64,000 bases of DNA from positions 101,964-165,963 of the forward strand of contig CAIUMP010000041.1 in the NCBI GenBank assembly GCA_903900335.1, written 5' to 3'. The notes below the pieces were generated by a model that worked only from the letters and a program-made list of their open reading frames with translations, searched no databases and was not told the DNA's origin. The position numbers and the translations under genes are program-made. The stretch is from an uncultured Ignavibacteriota bacterium. GTDB taxonomy: Bacteria; Bacteroidota; Ignavibacteria; Palsa-1295. Positions 1 to 8,530 of the stretch are shown here, piece after piece. Within the stretch, counting starts at the first letter, position 1. Every line of letters begins with the position of its first letter.

Positions 1-12
1 ACCACGCACTGA

Positions 13-1011
13 ATGGAAGTAATCGAGCGCAAGATCCGACTTTCGCCAACCGATCCCGCGAGTGTTTTGGGAGTTGGCGATCAATTCCTCCGACTGATCG
101 AACAGAAGTTTGACGCATCCATCGTTGCGCGGGGAGATACTGTCATCGTTCATGGCGACCCGACCGAAGTGGCGCAGATCGAGCGGGTGTTCAAAGAGCT
201 TAACTTCATACTCGGTAAATCCGGACGACTGACGCTTCGCGATGTCACAACGGTCCTCGATCTCATCGAGACGGGACCAACAGGCAGCGTGGGCGCGGAA
301 GACCTTGAGTCTGTCATCTTATTCGCACATCACGATGCGATCCGGGCGAAGACTCCAACGCAGAGAGAGTACTACCAGGCAGTCAAGAAGAATGACATCG
401 TCTTCGCGATTGGACCAGCAGGGACTGGAAAGACATACCTTGCTGTCGCTATGGCCGTGTCGGCGCTGAAGAATCGCGAGGTCAATAAGATCGTGCTCGC
501 GCGGCCTGCTGTTGAAGCAGGGGAGAGCCTCGGGTTCTTGCCCGGCGATCTAGCACAAAAAGTCGACCCGTATTTGCGTCCACTCTACGATGCGTTGCAA
601 GAGATGCTGACGGGTGAGAAGACGAAGACTTACATCGAACGCGGTACCATCGAAGTGGTGCCACTCGCCTATATGAGGGGTCGCACAATCAATAATGCAT
701 TTGTTATTCTGGACGAGGCACAGAATGCCACGCCGATGCAGATGAAGATGTTCCTCACCAGACTGGGGGCGGGTTCGAAGGCGATCATAACCGGTGACCA
801 GACGCAGATCGACTTGCCGTCGCGGCAACAATCAGGACTGATCCAGATCCAGGATGTTCTTGGGGAAGTACAGGGAATCAGGTTCGTTTACTTCAATAAG
901 GGTGACGTTGTTCGGCATAAGCTGGTGAAGGACATCATCGAGGCATACGAGAAATTTCACGAGACGCCTGGCCATGATAGTCCCAATGAAAGAGCCACGG
1001 AGCACCGGTAA
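13..1011 (+). CDS. phoH: PhoH-family ATPase
   Basis: Cytoplasmic P-loop ATPase of the PhoH/PhoL family, linked in other bacteria to RNA metabolism and ribosome maturation. Residues 1-85 form the small KH-like N-terminal region typical of PhoL. The ATPase core follows, with Walker A GPAGTGKT at 134-141 and Walker B VILDEAQN at 231-238. The length (332 aa) is normal for the family. The ATG start is 12 bases from the window edge, so any upstream partner cannot be seen. cdaA starts 12 bp downstream in the same direction, so the two are probably co-transcribed. In many genomes phoH neighbours ybeY; here it does not on the downstream side. Confidence 0.93.
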   Translation: MEVIERKIRLSPTDPASVLGVGDQFLRLIEQKFDASIVARGDTVIVHGDPTEVAQIERVFKELNFILGKSGRLTLRDVTTVLDLIETGPTGSVGAEDLESVILFAHHDAIRAKTPTQREYYQAVKKNDIVFAIGPAGTGKTYLAVAMAVSALKNREVNKIVLARPAVEAGESLGFLPGDLAQKVDPYLRPLYDALQEMLTGEKTKTYIERGTIEVVPLAYMRGRTINNAFVILDEAQNATPMQMKMFLTRLGAGSKAIITGDQTQIDLPSRQQSGLIQIQDVLGEVQGIRFVYFNKGDVVRHKLVKDIIEAYEKFHETPGHDSPNERATEHR

Positions 1012-1023
1012 TCCTTCGACCTG

Positions 1024-1872
1024 ATGGAGATCTTCCACATTGGCTTCCTGAACATAACATGGATGGACATCCTGGATGTCGTCCTGGTTGCGTTCCTATT
1101 TTACAGGCTCTACGTGGCGATGCGTGGGACAATTGCAGCGCAGATATTTCTGGGGCTTCTGCTGGTGATCGCAGGGTCGCTTGTTGCCCGCGCAGCGGAC
1201 ATGAAGGCATTGTCCTGGTTGCTGAAGACGCTCACAGATATTTGGGTCATTGCCCTTATTGTTCTTTTTCAGCCCGAATTACGCAGGTTACTGCTCTTCC
1301 TCGGACGCAACCCGGTGGTAAAGCTGTTCATTCGATTCGATGTTGGAGAATATGCTGACCTGATCGTGGGTGCGCTCGAAGATCTGAAGCAAAAAGGAGA
1401 GGGCGCACTCATCGTAATTATTCGAACGACAGACATTAAGCTGTTTGTCGATACTGGTATGCCGATCCGGGCGCTGATCTCGAAAGAGTTGCTGGTCTCC
1501 ATATTCAACCGAAAAAGCCCTCTGCATGATGGCGCGGTGGTGATCAAAGATCGCTATATAGAGGCGGCACGCTGCACGCTGCCACTCACCGCTGTGGAAA
1601 AGATCGGAACACGAATGCTGGGTACGCGCCACCGCGCTGCGCTTGGAATTTCGGAGCAGGCTGATGTGGTTGCGCTCGTCTTGAGTGAGGAAACTGGAGA
1701 GTTGGCCGTAGCCCAAGCAGGCCGGTTGAGAACGAACCTGAGTCCCGAGGAAATGAGGGCGATCCTTGCGGGTTCGATCACAAGCGCTTCCTCTGCATCG
1801 AAACCATCCAAGCAGATGGCGCTTGAGGCAAGAGATTACGCCATGGAGTCGAGGGAAGCGTTTGATCGCTGA
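1024..1872 (+). CDS. cdaA: Diadenylate cyclase CdaA (c-di-AMP synthase)
   Basis: Membrane-bound enzyme that condenses two ATP into cyclic di-AMP, a second messenger for osmotic and cell-wall homeostasis. Three hydrophobic segments lie at about residues 13-31, 38-56 and 66-83. The DAC domain follows, with the diagnostic DGA motif at 169-171 and RHR at 202-204. The length of 282 aa matches CdaA/YbbP. The usual CdaR regulator gene is absent; the next gene is pcm. It follows phoH by 12 bp, suggesting one transcript. Confidence 0.95.
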   Translation: MEIFHIGFLNITWMDILDVVLVAFLFYRLYVAMRGTIAAQIFLGLLLVIAGSLVARAADMKALSWLLKTLTDIWVIALIVLFQPELRRLLLFLGRNPVVKLFIRFDVGEYADLIVGALEDLKQKGEGALIVIIRTTDIKLFVDTGMPIRALISKELLVSIFNRKSPLHDGAVVIKDRYIEAARCTLPLTAVEKIGTRMLGTRHRAALGISEQADVVALVLSEETGELAVAQAGRLRTNLSPEEMRAILAGSITSASSASKPSKQMALEARDYAMESREAFDR

Positions 1873-1896
1873 TTTACCAAAACGAAAAGGGTCAAG

Positions 1897-2562
1897 ATGT
1901 TGATGACAGAGCGCTCACGCGCAGGGGGATTACTTGGGGAGGGCCGTGGCAGATTGGTCGAGGAGCTTCGGGCACGGGGCATTCACGACGAGGTTGTTCT
2001 GAAAGCGATAGCTACGGTACCTCGTGAAAAATTTTTAGACAGGACGTTCAGCTCGCGAGCCTACGAAGATAGTGCTCTACCGATCGGGGAGGGCCAAACC
2101 ATCTCGCAGCCATTTACGGTGGCCTTCCAGACCCAGGTCTTAGGCCTGAAGCCTGGAGAAAAAGTGCTGGAGATAGGTACGGGGTCCGGTTATCAGACCG
2201 CTGTGCTAGCAGCACTTGGCGTGAGAGTGTTCACGATCGAGCGGCATATTCCGCTGCTTGAATCGGCTAGAAAGCGATTAGAAGCGTTAGGGCATCATCG
2301 AGTGATCTCTCGCGGAGGCGATGGAACTCGCGGCTGGCCCGAGTATGCACCGTTTGACGCGATTCTTGTGACAGCTGGAGCACCAGATGTACCAGAATCG
2401 CTGACGAAACAGTTAAGCTCTGAGGGCGGGCGCATGGTGATCCCTGTTGGAGGAAAGGACAAGCAGAAGATGTACCTCATTCGAAAGAATGGGGAGAATC
2501 TTTCCGGAGAAGAGCTTTCGGATTTTTCATTCGTGCCGCTGATCGGCAAAGAGGGGTGGTGA
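1897..2562 (+). CDS. pcm: Protein-L-isoaspartate O-methyltransferase
   Basis: SAM-dependent enzyme that methylates isoaspartyl residues in aged proteins so that they can revert to aspartate. The family signature GEGQTISQPF is at 64-73 and the SAM-binding loop VLEIGTGSGYQ at 90-100. The length (221 aa) is standard. Two in-frame ATGs lie two codons apart at the start (1897 and 1903), and either could be used. The stop overlaps the GTG start of miaA by 7 bases, so translation is probably coupled. Confidence 0.95.
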   Translation: MLMTERSRAGGLLGEGRGRLVEELRARGIHDEVVLKAIATVPREKFLDRTFSSRAYEDSALPIGEGQTISQPFTVAFQTQVLGLKPGEKVLEIGTGSGYQTAVLAALGVRVFTIERHIPLLESARKRLEALGHHRVISRGGDGTRGWPEYAPFDAILVTAGAPDVPESLTKQLSSEGGRMVIPVGGKDKQKMYLIRKNGENLSGEELSDFSFVPLIGKEGW

Positions 2563-3479
2563 TCTCAATTGCGAATTACGATTTTCAACCTGCGAAAGTG
2601 GTAAGTGAGCATGATGAAGTGCTTGTGGTAACTGGACCGACGTGCTCCGGCAAGACTGATTATGCTCTGGAGTTGTGCGAGAAGGATTCCTCCATCGAGA
2701 TCGTGAATGGGGATTCCGCGCTCATTTATCGCGGGTTCGATATTGGCACGGCGAAGCCATTGAAGCAAATTCTCGGTAGAACACCACACCATCTGATTGA
2801 CATTCTCGATCCCAGCGAGTTTTTCAGCGCAGGAGAGTATAGTCGATTGGCAAGAGAAGTTATTCGCACAATACGGAACCGGGGGAAGCGGCCGGTGGTG
2901 GTTGGTGGTACCGCATTCTATCTCGACGCACTATTCAGCGGCATAATGCAAGTTGATATTGACCCAGATGAAATGGAGACCGCAAAGATGCGCATCAAGG
3001 AGGAGATCGCGGTTGAAGGATTCGATGAGATGCATGAGCGACTCCGCGAGATTGACCCGATACTCTATGCCCAGATCCAGCGCGAGAGAAATCCTCTGAG
3101 GCTTATGCGCGCATGGGAGCACTATTATGCGACGGGGCAGTCGCTAGGGGAGGCCCGTCAGACGAAGAAAGATGCGTTTGAATTGTCCCCCGTCTTTCAC
3201 GTCTTCGATATCCCTCGCCAAGAATTGTGGAAGCGTATCGAAGCGCGGGTGGATTCCATGCTTAAACAAGGCTGGCTCGCAGAAGCCGAACGGCTCGAGG
3301 CCAGCGGAGTTACTCGCGAGATGCCAGCAATGGGTGCCATCGGTTATCGGGAGATGTTCGACGTGCTTGATGGGGTGCTTTCTTTGGAGGATGCCCGAAA
3401 CCGGATTATTATTCGGACCCGGCAATATGCGAAGCGCCAAGTCACATGGATGAAAAAGTACCAAGTTACGTCAACCTAA
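2556..3479 (+). CDS. miaA: tRNA dimethylallyltransferase MiaA
   Basis: Transfers dimethylallyl from DMAPP to N6 of A37 in tRNAs that read UNN codons. The P-loop GPTCSGKT is at 27-34 and the family block DSALIYRGFDIGTAKP starts at 53. The C-terminal block RTRQYAKRQVTW is present. The length of 307 aa is typical. The start is taken as the GTG at 2556 overlapping pcm; about 20 residues precede the first conserved strand, so a later start is possible. A second gene of the same modification pathway, a miaE-like hydroxylase, lies on the minus strand at 43927-44502. Confidence 0.95.
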   Translation: MVISIANYDFQPAKVVSEHDEVLVVTGPTCSGKTDYALELCEKDSSIEIVNGDSALIYRGFDIGTAKPLKQILGRTPHHLIDILDPSEFFSAGEYSRLAREVIRTIRNRGKRPVVVGGTAFYLDALFSGIMQVDIDPDEMETAKMRIKEEIAVEGFDEMHERLREIDPILYAQIQRERNPLRLMRAWEHYYATGQSLGEARQTKKDAFELSPVFHVFDIPRQELWKRIEARVDSMLKQGWLAEAERLEASGVTREMPAMGAIGYREMFDVLDGVLSLEDARNRIIIRTRQYAKRQVTWMKKYQVTST

Positions 3480-3621
3480 GGGTTGAATGCCGACTCGAAC
3501 AGACCGAGCCACGGACTTTTGATTCCGAATGTTCCTCGGTGAACTCCTCTTGGCAAGGGATAGATGCTGGCGGCGGTTCGTTTCCATGTATCATTCATAA
3601 ATCATTCTACCTTATTGCTGC

Positions 3622-3975
3622 ATGTGGATCCGGTTAAAGAATATTCAGGTCTATGCCTATCATGGCGCCCACGCACACGAGCAGGAGCACGGCGGTCGGT
3701 TTGAAATTGATGTCGAGGTTCGTGCAGAGCTTTCGGTAGCGGCGAAATCCGATGACCTGAACGACACGATCGATTATGTGAAGCTTCAACAGGTGATCGT
3801 GCATCTCAGTACGGCTAAACGCTACCGGTTATTGGAATCGCTATCGAATGAGATTGCGATGACCGTACTTGACCAATTCCCTGCCGAAGAGGTCGTTGTG
3901 CGCGTTCGTAAACCGGGTGCCGCAATGGGAGCCGTACTGGATACGGTGGAAGTTGAGTGCAGAAGAGAGAAGTAG
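3622..3975 (+). CDS. folB: Dihydroneopterin aldolase
   Basis: Folate biosynthesis enzyme converting dihydroneopterin to 6-hydroxymethyl-dihydropterin and glycolaldehyde. The small single-domain fold (117 aa) shows the N-terminal block YAYHGAHAHEQEHGGRF and the C-terminal block VRVRKPGA with the conserved active-site lysine. The next enzyme of the pathway, folK, starts 10 bp downstream. The 142-bp gap upstream of folB holds no recognisable gene. Confidence 0.92.
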   Translation: MWIRLKNIQVYAYHGAHAHEQEHGGRFEIDVEVRAELSVAAKSDDLNDTIDYVKLQQVIVHLSTAKRYRLLESLSNEIAMTVLDQFPAEEVVVRVRKPGAAMGAVLDTVEVECRREK

Positions 3976-3985
3976 CAGGGTTAGG

Positions 3986-4474
3986 ATGAACAGAGTCTTT
4001 GTCGCACTGGGATCGAATCTTGAGCCAAGAGCTGAATACCTCCGCTCTGCGGTTCGGCTGCTTCGAACGATCGGCGAGGTTGTTCGGGTTAGCGCCGTCT
4101 ATGAGACTGCTCCGGTTGGGGAGGTCGCTCAACCAGATTATCTGAATGCTGTCGTTGAGATTGCCACGTTGCTGGAGCCGATGGAGTTGCTATCCACACT
4201 CAAGGAATTCGAAGTCTCGCTAGGCAGAAAGGAGCGGCCTCGCTGGCATGAGCGGGAAGTCGATTTCGATATTGTCTTCTACGACCATATCGTTCTTGTC
4301 AGTCCAGAACTAACCATTCCCCATCCAGAACTTCATCGTCGCGCCTTCGTTCTCGCGCCGATGGCAGATTTAGATGCTAAATTTGTACACCCGTTGCTGC
4401 ACGAGACTGTGGAAGAGCTCCTGACAGCAACCGACGCCACTGGATTGCGACAATCTTCTATAGAACTCTGTTAA
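3986..4474 (+). CDS. folK: 6-hydroxymethyl-7,8-dihydropterin pyrophosphokinase
   Basis: Transfers pyrophosphate from ATP to hydroxymethyl-dihydropterin, the step after FolB. The start is set at the ATG at 3986, which gives 162 aa beginning MNRVFVALGSN, the family's normal N-terminus; a longer in-frame reading overlaps folB and is unlikely. Visible motifs are VALGSN, YETAPVG, the metal-binding D-x-D in VDFDIVFYD, and PHPELHRRAFVLAPM. The usual WGPR before the D-x-D is replaced by WHER, so the nucleotide-binding loop is somewhat divergent. folE and folP are not nearby. Confidence 0.92.
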   Translation: MNRVFVALGSNLEPRAEYLRSAVRLLRTIGEVVRVSAVYETAPVGEVAQPDYLNAVVEIATLLEPMELLSTLKEFEVSLGRKERPRWHEREVDFDIVFYDHIVLVSPELTIPHPELHRRAFVLAPMADLDAKFVHPLLHETVEELLTATDATGLRQSSIELC

Positions 4475-4477
4475 GAC

Positions 4478-5185
4478 GTGCCACAAACGAGCAAGTATTC
4501 TGCACCCCTGCGAGAAGAGGAACCGCGGTACATCGCGGTCGAAGGCCCTATCGGTGCTGGCAAGACCACGGTTGCGGAGTTACTCTCTCTTCGCATGCGC
4601 TCCCAGCTAGTGCTCGAACGTTATGAGGAGAATCCCTTCTTAGCAGAGTTCTATACCGATCGGCGTCGGCTCGCATTTCAGACTCAGATATTCTTCCTCT
4701 TATCACGCTATCGGCAGCAGCAGGAGCTCTTCCAGACGGATCTCTTCTATACGAGCCTAGTAAGCGATTATATTTTCGCGAAGGATCGCATCTTTGCCTC
4801 GATCAACCTTTCTGATGAGGAGCTAAAGCTCTACGATCAGATCGAGCACGCTCTTGGAAAGACGATTCCGACCCCAGATGTCGTGATCTATCTCCAGTCA
4901 AACGTTAAGACGCTACAGGAGAACATTCGGAAGCGTGGGCGGCCATTTGAAAAGCAGATCAGTGCAGACTATCTTTGGTCAGTAGTCCAGGCATACAATG
5001 AGTTCTTTTATCATTACCGGGAAACTCGTCTGATCGTGGTGGATATCAACCGTATGGATTTCGTCGCGCATCCTGAGCAGATCGATACAATACTCGCTGC
5101 TATTCGGCGCTTTCCTCATCCACCGGTAGAGTATATTTCACTAATGGAAGCACCCGAACCGCCACTGCAGTCATTGTTTTCTTAG
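4478..5185 (+). CDS. Deoxynucleoside kinase (dGK/dAK type)
   Basis: Phosphorylates a deoxynucleoside to its monophosphate in nucleotide salvage. The P-loop GPIGAGKT is at 23-30, followed by ERYEENPFLAEFY with the substrate-positioning Glu, the SDYIFAKDRI block (DRS-like) and an arginine-rich lid (RKRGRPFEK). The family includes deoxyadenosine and deoxyguanosine kinases; substrate choice cannot be read from the sequence. The GTG start lies 3 bp after folK, so it probably belongs to the fol operon. Its end is 3 bp from the end of the convergent methyltransferase gene. Confidence 0.88.
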   Translation: MPQTSKYSAPLREEEPRYIAVEGPIGAGKTTVAELLSLRMRSQLVLERYEENPFLAEFYTDRRRLAFQTQIFFLLSRYRQQQELFQTDLFYTSLVSDYIFAKDRIFASINLSDEELKLYDQIEHALGKTIPTPDVVIYLQSNVKTLQENIRKRGRPFEKQISADYLWSVVQAYNEFFYHYRETRLIVVDINRMDFVAHPEQIDTILAAIRRFPHPPVEYISLMEAPEPPLQSLFS

Positions 5186-5188
5186 CGT

Positions 5189-5932
5189 TTATTTCCGAAC
5201 GATGTGCAGTCGCTCCCTTTTCACAAAAGTGAATTCTGCGGAACGGGTTGAAAAGTACTCATCAACGGCTCGGCGGCATCCCGACCAGCTATCATAGTCG
5301 TCAATGACCAAGACCCCGCCCTGGACAAGGCGGGGAGCGATTCTCATGAGGCAAGTCATTACGGAATGATACCAATCGCCGTCGATGTGAGCAACGGCGA
5401 CTTCGAAATTCTCTAACTCAATGGTATCTTCAAAGAGGCCCTTGATCATTTTGATATTCAGGTCATTTGGATCAAGTCCATGCCGGAGGAAATTCTGAAT
5501 CACGGTTTCATAAAGATTGGGATCATATCCATAGTAAGGATTTCCTCCAATCCCACTTGAGGCGCCAGAATGAATCACCTTATACCGCTCGTGAACATCG
5601 GTGTCGTCGCGATCTGACGGAGGGGGAATCATACCGAACACGTCGTAGATGAAGAAGGGGCGCCATTGCGCTTTGGCGCTGGCGAGCACAATGGCTGACC
5701 CCCCAAGCGCGCATCCTGCTTCGATCACGATTCCCGGGGTTCCCCGACGTTCGATCTCGGAGATCAACAGGTGTAAATCATTGAGCGCTCCAGCGCTCAG
5801 GTAGGTAAGGTGGTCATTTTGGACGGCTCTGACTATTGCGGGAAATGTGGGCGAAATCATACAGGAATTTGAAGAACCAATACGTGGGGGCAGGCGAATT
5901 GGGTAGCACTTAACGTGATGAGTGGAACACAT
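5189..5932 (-). CDS. TylF/macrocin-type O-methyltransferase
   Basis: Class I SAM-dependent, metal-dependent O-methyltransferase of the TylF family. The SAM loop GIVIEAGCALGGSA lies in the first third. Two acidic metal-binding blocks follow, AVAHIDGDWYHS and GGVLVIDDYDSWSG, which are hallmarks of the family. Relatives act on sugars of natural products or surface glycans, but no glycan or natural-product cluster is present here, so the substrate is unknown. The first 24 residues are poorly conserved-looking and rich in Cys and Pro; the methionine at 5860 is an alternative start. It is transcribed toward the deoxynucleoside kinase. Confidence 0.8.
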   Translation of the reverse strand: MCSTHHVKCYPIRLPPRIGSSNSCMISPTFPAIVRAVQNDHLTYLSAGALNDLHLLISEIERRGTPGIVIEAGCALGGSAIVLASAKAQWRPFFIYDVFGMIPPPSDRDDTDVHERYKVIHSGASSGIGGNPYYGYDPNLYETVIQNFLRHGLDPNDLNIKMIKGLFEDTIELENFEVAVAHIDGDWYHSVMTCLMRIAPRLVQGGVLVIDDYDSWSGCRRAVDEYFSTRSAEFTFVKRERLHIVRK

Positions 5933-6000
5933 GGAATGGAAATCACAATTCCGAGCCGCCGAAGCGCAATTTCATTGCCCCCGACGGTGTTCCACGGCAC

Positions 6001-6207
6001 ATGGCTCGTTTAATCGAACTGCTCTTCTTCGCATTTATTATCTATCTCACCTTTCGCCGCATTGCTGCGCCCTTTCGCCGCGGGTTCGCTGAACGCGAAC
6101 GGGAGCGCAACCAAGAGCAGCGTTTCCGTCCGTGGAAATCGGCCAAGAAAGAAGTGAGAATAGACCGCACAAATACGAAGGATGCTGAATTCAAAGATTT
6201 GAACTAG
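6001..6207 (+). CDS. Small single-span membrane protein
   Basis: A 68-residue protein with one hydrophobic helix at about residues 4-21, followed by a strongly charged tail rich in Arg, Glu and Lys. The layout resembles the small DUF4834-type proteins of Bacteroidota, but I cannot confirm family membership. It starts 68 bp after the divergent methyltransferase and ends 29 bp before the PorE-like gene in the same direction. The positive residues right after the helix suggest that the tail is cytoplasmic. Confidence 0.6.
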   Translation: MARLIELLFFAFIIYLTFRRIAAPFRRGFAERERERNQEQRFRPWKSAKKEVRIDRTNTKDAEFKDLN

Positions 6208-6236
6208 GCTACTTCATAACTTTTTTCTACCATCCT

Positions 6237-8318
6237 TTGAACATCTTTCGACTCGCCCGTCTCCAGACTAAGCATTCCGCTTCAAGCAACCATGTCCTTT
6301 GGATAGGCTTGCTTGGAGCAATACTGCTTTTTTCGGGCGACCTCGCTGCGCAGCAAGTTCAGTGGGCAAGCAGCGTGCTTGGATTCTCTTCTCAGAAGGG
6401 GACGAAGGAATACAGCGCGCAGCAGGTGCTTGGAAAGCCGAACAAATGTCCGGCAACGGGGGATAGTCCGTGCGCGTGGCTTCCTGCAAGCGATCCTGAT
6501 TTCGGCAATTTCGAAGAGTGGATAAAGGTCGGCTTCGACAAGCCGATGAAGATCAGCCAGTATGCGATCGCGGAGAATTTCTATCCAGGCGCAGTCGAGA
6601 AGGTGATCCTCTACGATGAGCGCGATCGGGAGCGAGATGTCTTCACAAGCACGCCCGGGTCGGACGGTCTCTCGGCAAAAGTAATGCACAGGATATTCTA
6701 CCAGAAGACGGCATACGCGGTTGCCTCGATCAAGGTGGTGCTCCAACCTGGGCTGGTGCCGGGGCAGAATGAAATAGATGCGATAGCCATTTCGGATTCA
6801 CCAAGTCCCATCGAAGCACAAATTAACATTGCGCCGGATCAGTCGTTCGGTCCAAGGGAAAATCTGGGCACAGGGATCAACTCTTCGTTCGACGAGGTGT
6901 TACCTGCAATTTCGCCAGATGGCAGAACGCTATTCGTCGATCGCAAGCATCATCCGCAGAACATCGGACCCAGCGATAATATCTGGTATTCTATGATGGA
7001 TGCCAACGGCAACTGGGGGGCGTTGAAGAATATCGGACCGACGCTTAATAATGGTTTTGGCTCATTTGTCTCTTCCGTGACACCTGATGGCAACACGCTA
7101 TTGCTTGGTGGCACGTACAAGAATTTTGTGAATTACAAACCCACTGCGGCACCAGAGCACTTCGGTTTGTGGCTCACGCACAGGACTGCAACAGGCTGGA
7201 GCCTGCCAGAAGAAGTTGTCGTGAAGGACTTTTACACGAAAGATGTATTTGTAGAGTTCACGCTATCGAATGACGGCAGAACCATCGTGATGAGCCTCGA
7301 CCGCGCTGACACTCACGGCAGGAAAGATCTCTACGTCAGTTTCTTACAGGCCGACGGAATCTGGTCGGCACCGAAGAACCTCGGAGGAACGGTAAACTCT
7401 GCCGCCGCAGAGGCAACGCCATTCCTCGCGGCCGATGGTAAGACGTTGTATTATGCCTCGGAAGGTTTCGCGGGGTATGGCTCCATGGACATCTACATCA
7501 CGCGCAGATTGGACTCCACTTGGCAGCACTGGAGCGAACCGCAAAATCTTGGTCCGCATCTCAACTCCGAAGCCTGGGATGCGTATTACACGGTGCCTGC
7601 TTCCGGTGAATATGCGTATTTTGTTTCGACGAATGATTCGTACGGCATGGGTGACATCTTCCGGGTAAAGCTTCCCGAGTCACTTCGACCGAAGGCCGTC
7701 GTGCTGGTTTCCGGCAAGGTGCTTGACGCGAAGAGCGGCAAGCCTATCGACGCGCGGATCAAGTATGAGATACTCGCGAACGGAAAAGAGATCGGCAGCG
7801 CGAGCACCAGTCCCGCGACGGGCGTGTACAAGATCACCCTTCCAGCAGGAGAGAACTACGGCTACCGGGCAGAGGCACCTGGCTATGTTGCCGTTAGCGA
7901 GAACCTTGATCTCACGAGGACCGATCACTATCAGGAGATGGAGCGCAACCTGACGCTGGTGCCGATAGAAAAAGGGCAGACCATTCGGCTTAACAACATC
8001 TTTTTCGAGACCGGCAAAGCTGAACTACAGAAAGAATCCTTCGCTGAACTTGACCGCGTTGTGAATATGCTCAACGAACGCTCCACGATGGAGATAGCCA
8101 TTTCGGGTCACACGGATAGCATTGGCAGTGCACCAGCGAACAAGGCGCTCTCGGACTCTCGTGCGAAGTCCGTGCAGGCTTATCTGATCGAAAAAGGTAT
8201 CAACGCAAAGCGTATGGTAGCGAAGGGATATGGCGATGCAAAACCCATTGCGCCGAATTCGACCGAGCAAGGTAGGCAGCAAAACCGGCGCGTCGAGTTC
8301 ACGATATTGAAGCAGTAG
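6237..8318 (+). CDS. PorE-like OmpA-family protein (PD40 propeller, CRD, OmpA)
   Basis: Periplasmic or outer-membrane protein that probably binds peptidoglycan. Domains in order: signal peptide to about residue 38 (ends LAAQQ, not a lipobox); an unusual N-terminal beta-rich domain at about 41-190 that looks like a discoidin-type fold; PD40/WD40-like propeller repeats at about 200-480 with several SPDG-type turns; a carboxypeptidase-regulatory-like domain at about 485-572; and an OmpA domain at about 580-693 with SGHTDSIGS and the LSDSRAKSV block. PorE of the T9SS combines TPR, propeller, CRD and OmpA; here the TPR is replaced. The start is a TTG at 6237, because no ATG or GTG gives a complete signal peptide. 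Several T9SS cargo genes lie in the window, which fits a secretion-related role. Confidence 0.82.
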   Translation: MNIFRLARLQTKHSASSNHVLWIGLLGAILLFSGDLAAQQVQWASSVLGFSSQKGTKEYSAQQVLGKPNKCPATGDSPCAWLPASDPDFGNFEEWIKVGFDKPMKISQYAIAENFYPGAVEKVILYDERDRERDVFTSTPGSDGLSAKVMHRIFYQKTAYAVASIKVVLQPGLVPGQNEIDAIAISDSPSPIEAQINIAPDQSFGPRENLGTGINSSFDEVLPAISPDGRTLFVDRKHHPQNIGPSDNIWYSMMDANGNWGALKNIGPTLNNGFGSFVSSVTPDGNTLLLGGTYKNFVNYKPTAAPEHFGLWLTHRTATGWSLPEEVVVKDFYTKDVFVEFTLSNDGRTIVMSLDRADTHGRKDLYVSFLQADGIWSAPKNLGGTVNSAAAEATPFLAADGKTLYYASEGFAGYGSMDIYITRRLDSTWQHWSEPQNLGPHLNSEAWDAYYTVPASGEYAYFVSTNDSYGMGDIFRVKLPESLRPKAVVLVSGKVLDAKSGKPIDARIKYEILANGKEIGSASTSPATGVYKITLPAGENYGYRAEAPGYVAVSENLDLTRTDHYQEMERNLTLVPIEKGQTIRLNNIFFETGKAELQKESFAELDRVVNMLNERSTMEIAISGHTDSIGSAPANKALSDSRAKSVQAYLIEKGINAKRMVAKGYGDAKPIAPNSTEQGRQQNRRVEFTILKQ

Positions 8319-8343
8319 GGGAGAGGCCGTACAACCATAGCAT

Positions 8344-8434
8344 GTCATTCCGAGCTTGCGAGGAATCCCATCGAAGTGGCTTCACCTTCCGATACGCGAA
8401 CCTTCGTCTCCGCTGCGTTGCGACTCAGGATGAC
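8344..8434. repeat. Interspersed palindromic repeat (GTCATTCCGAG family)
   Basis: The non-coding gap holds an element whose ends are inverted: GTCATTCCGAGCTTGCGAGG at one end and a degenerate GCGACTCAGGATGAC at the other, with a variable middle. It matches a widespread bacterial repeat style and is related to the copies at 11620-11743. The rest of the gap up to 8530 shows no gene. Confidence 0.7.
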
Positions 8435-8530
8435 GATCGTATTAACAGGTAGTGTGCTAGCGGAATTCGGCCGCAACCATTCCGCCCAGCCATTGTTGCT
8501 TCCATAGTCATCCTCTATTGTCGAAATCCT

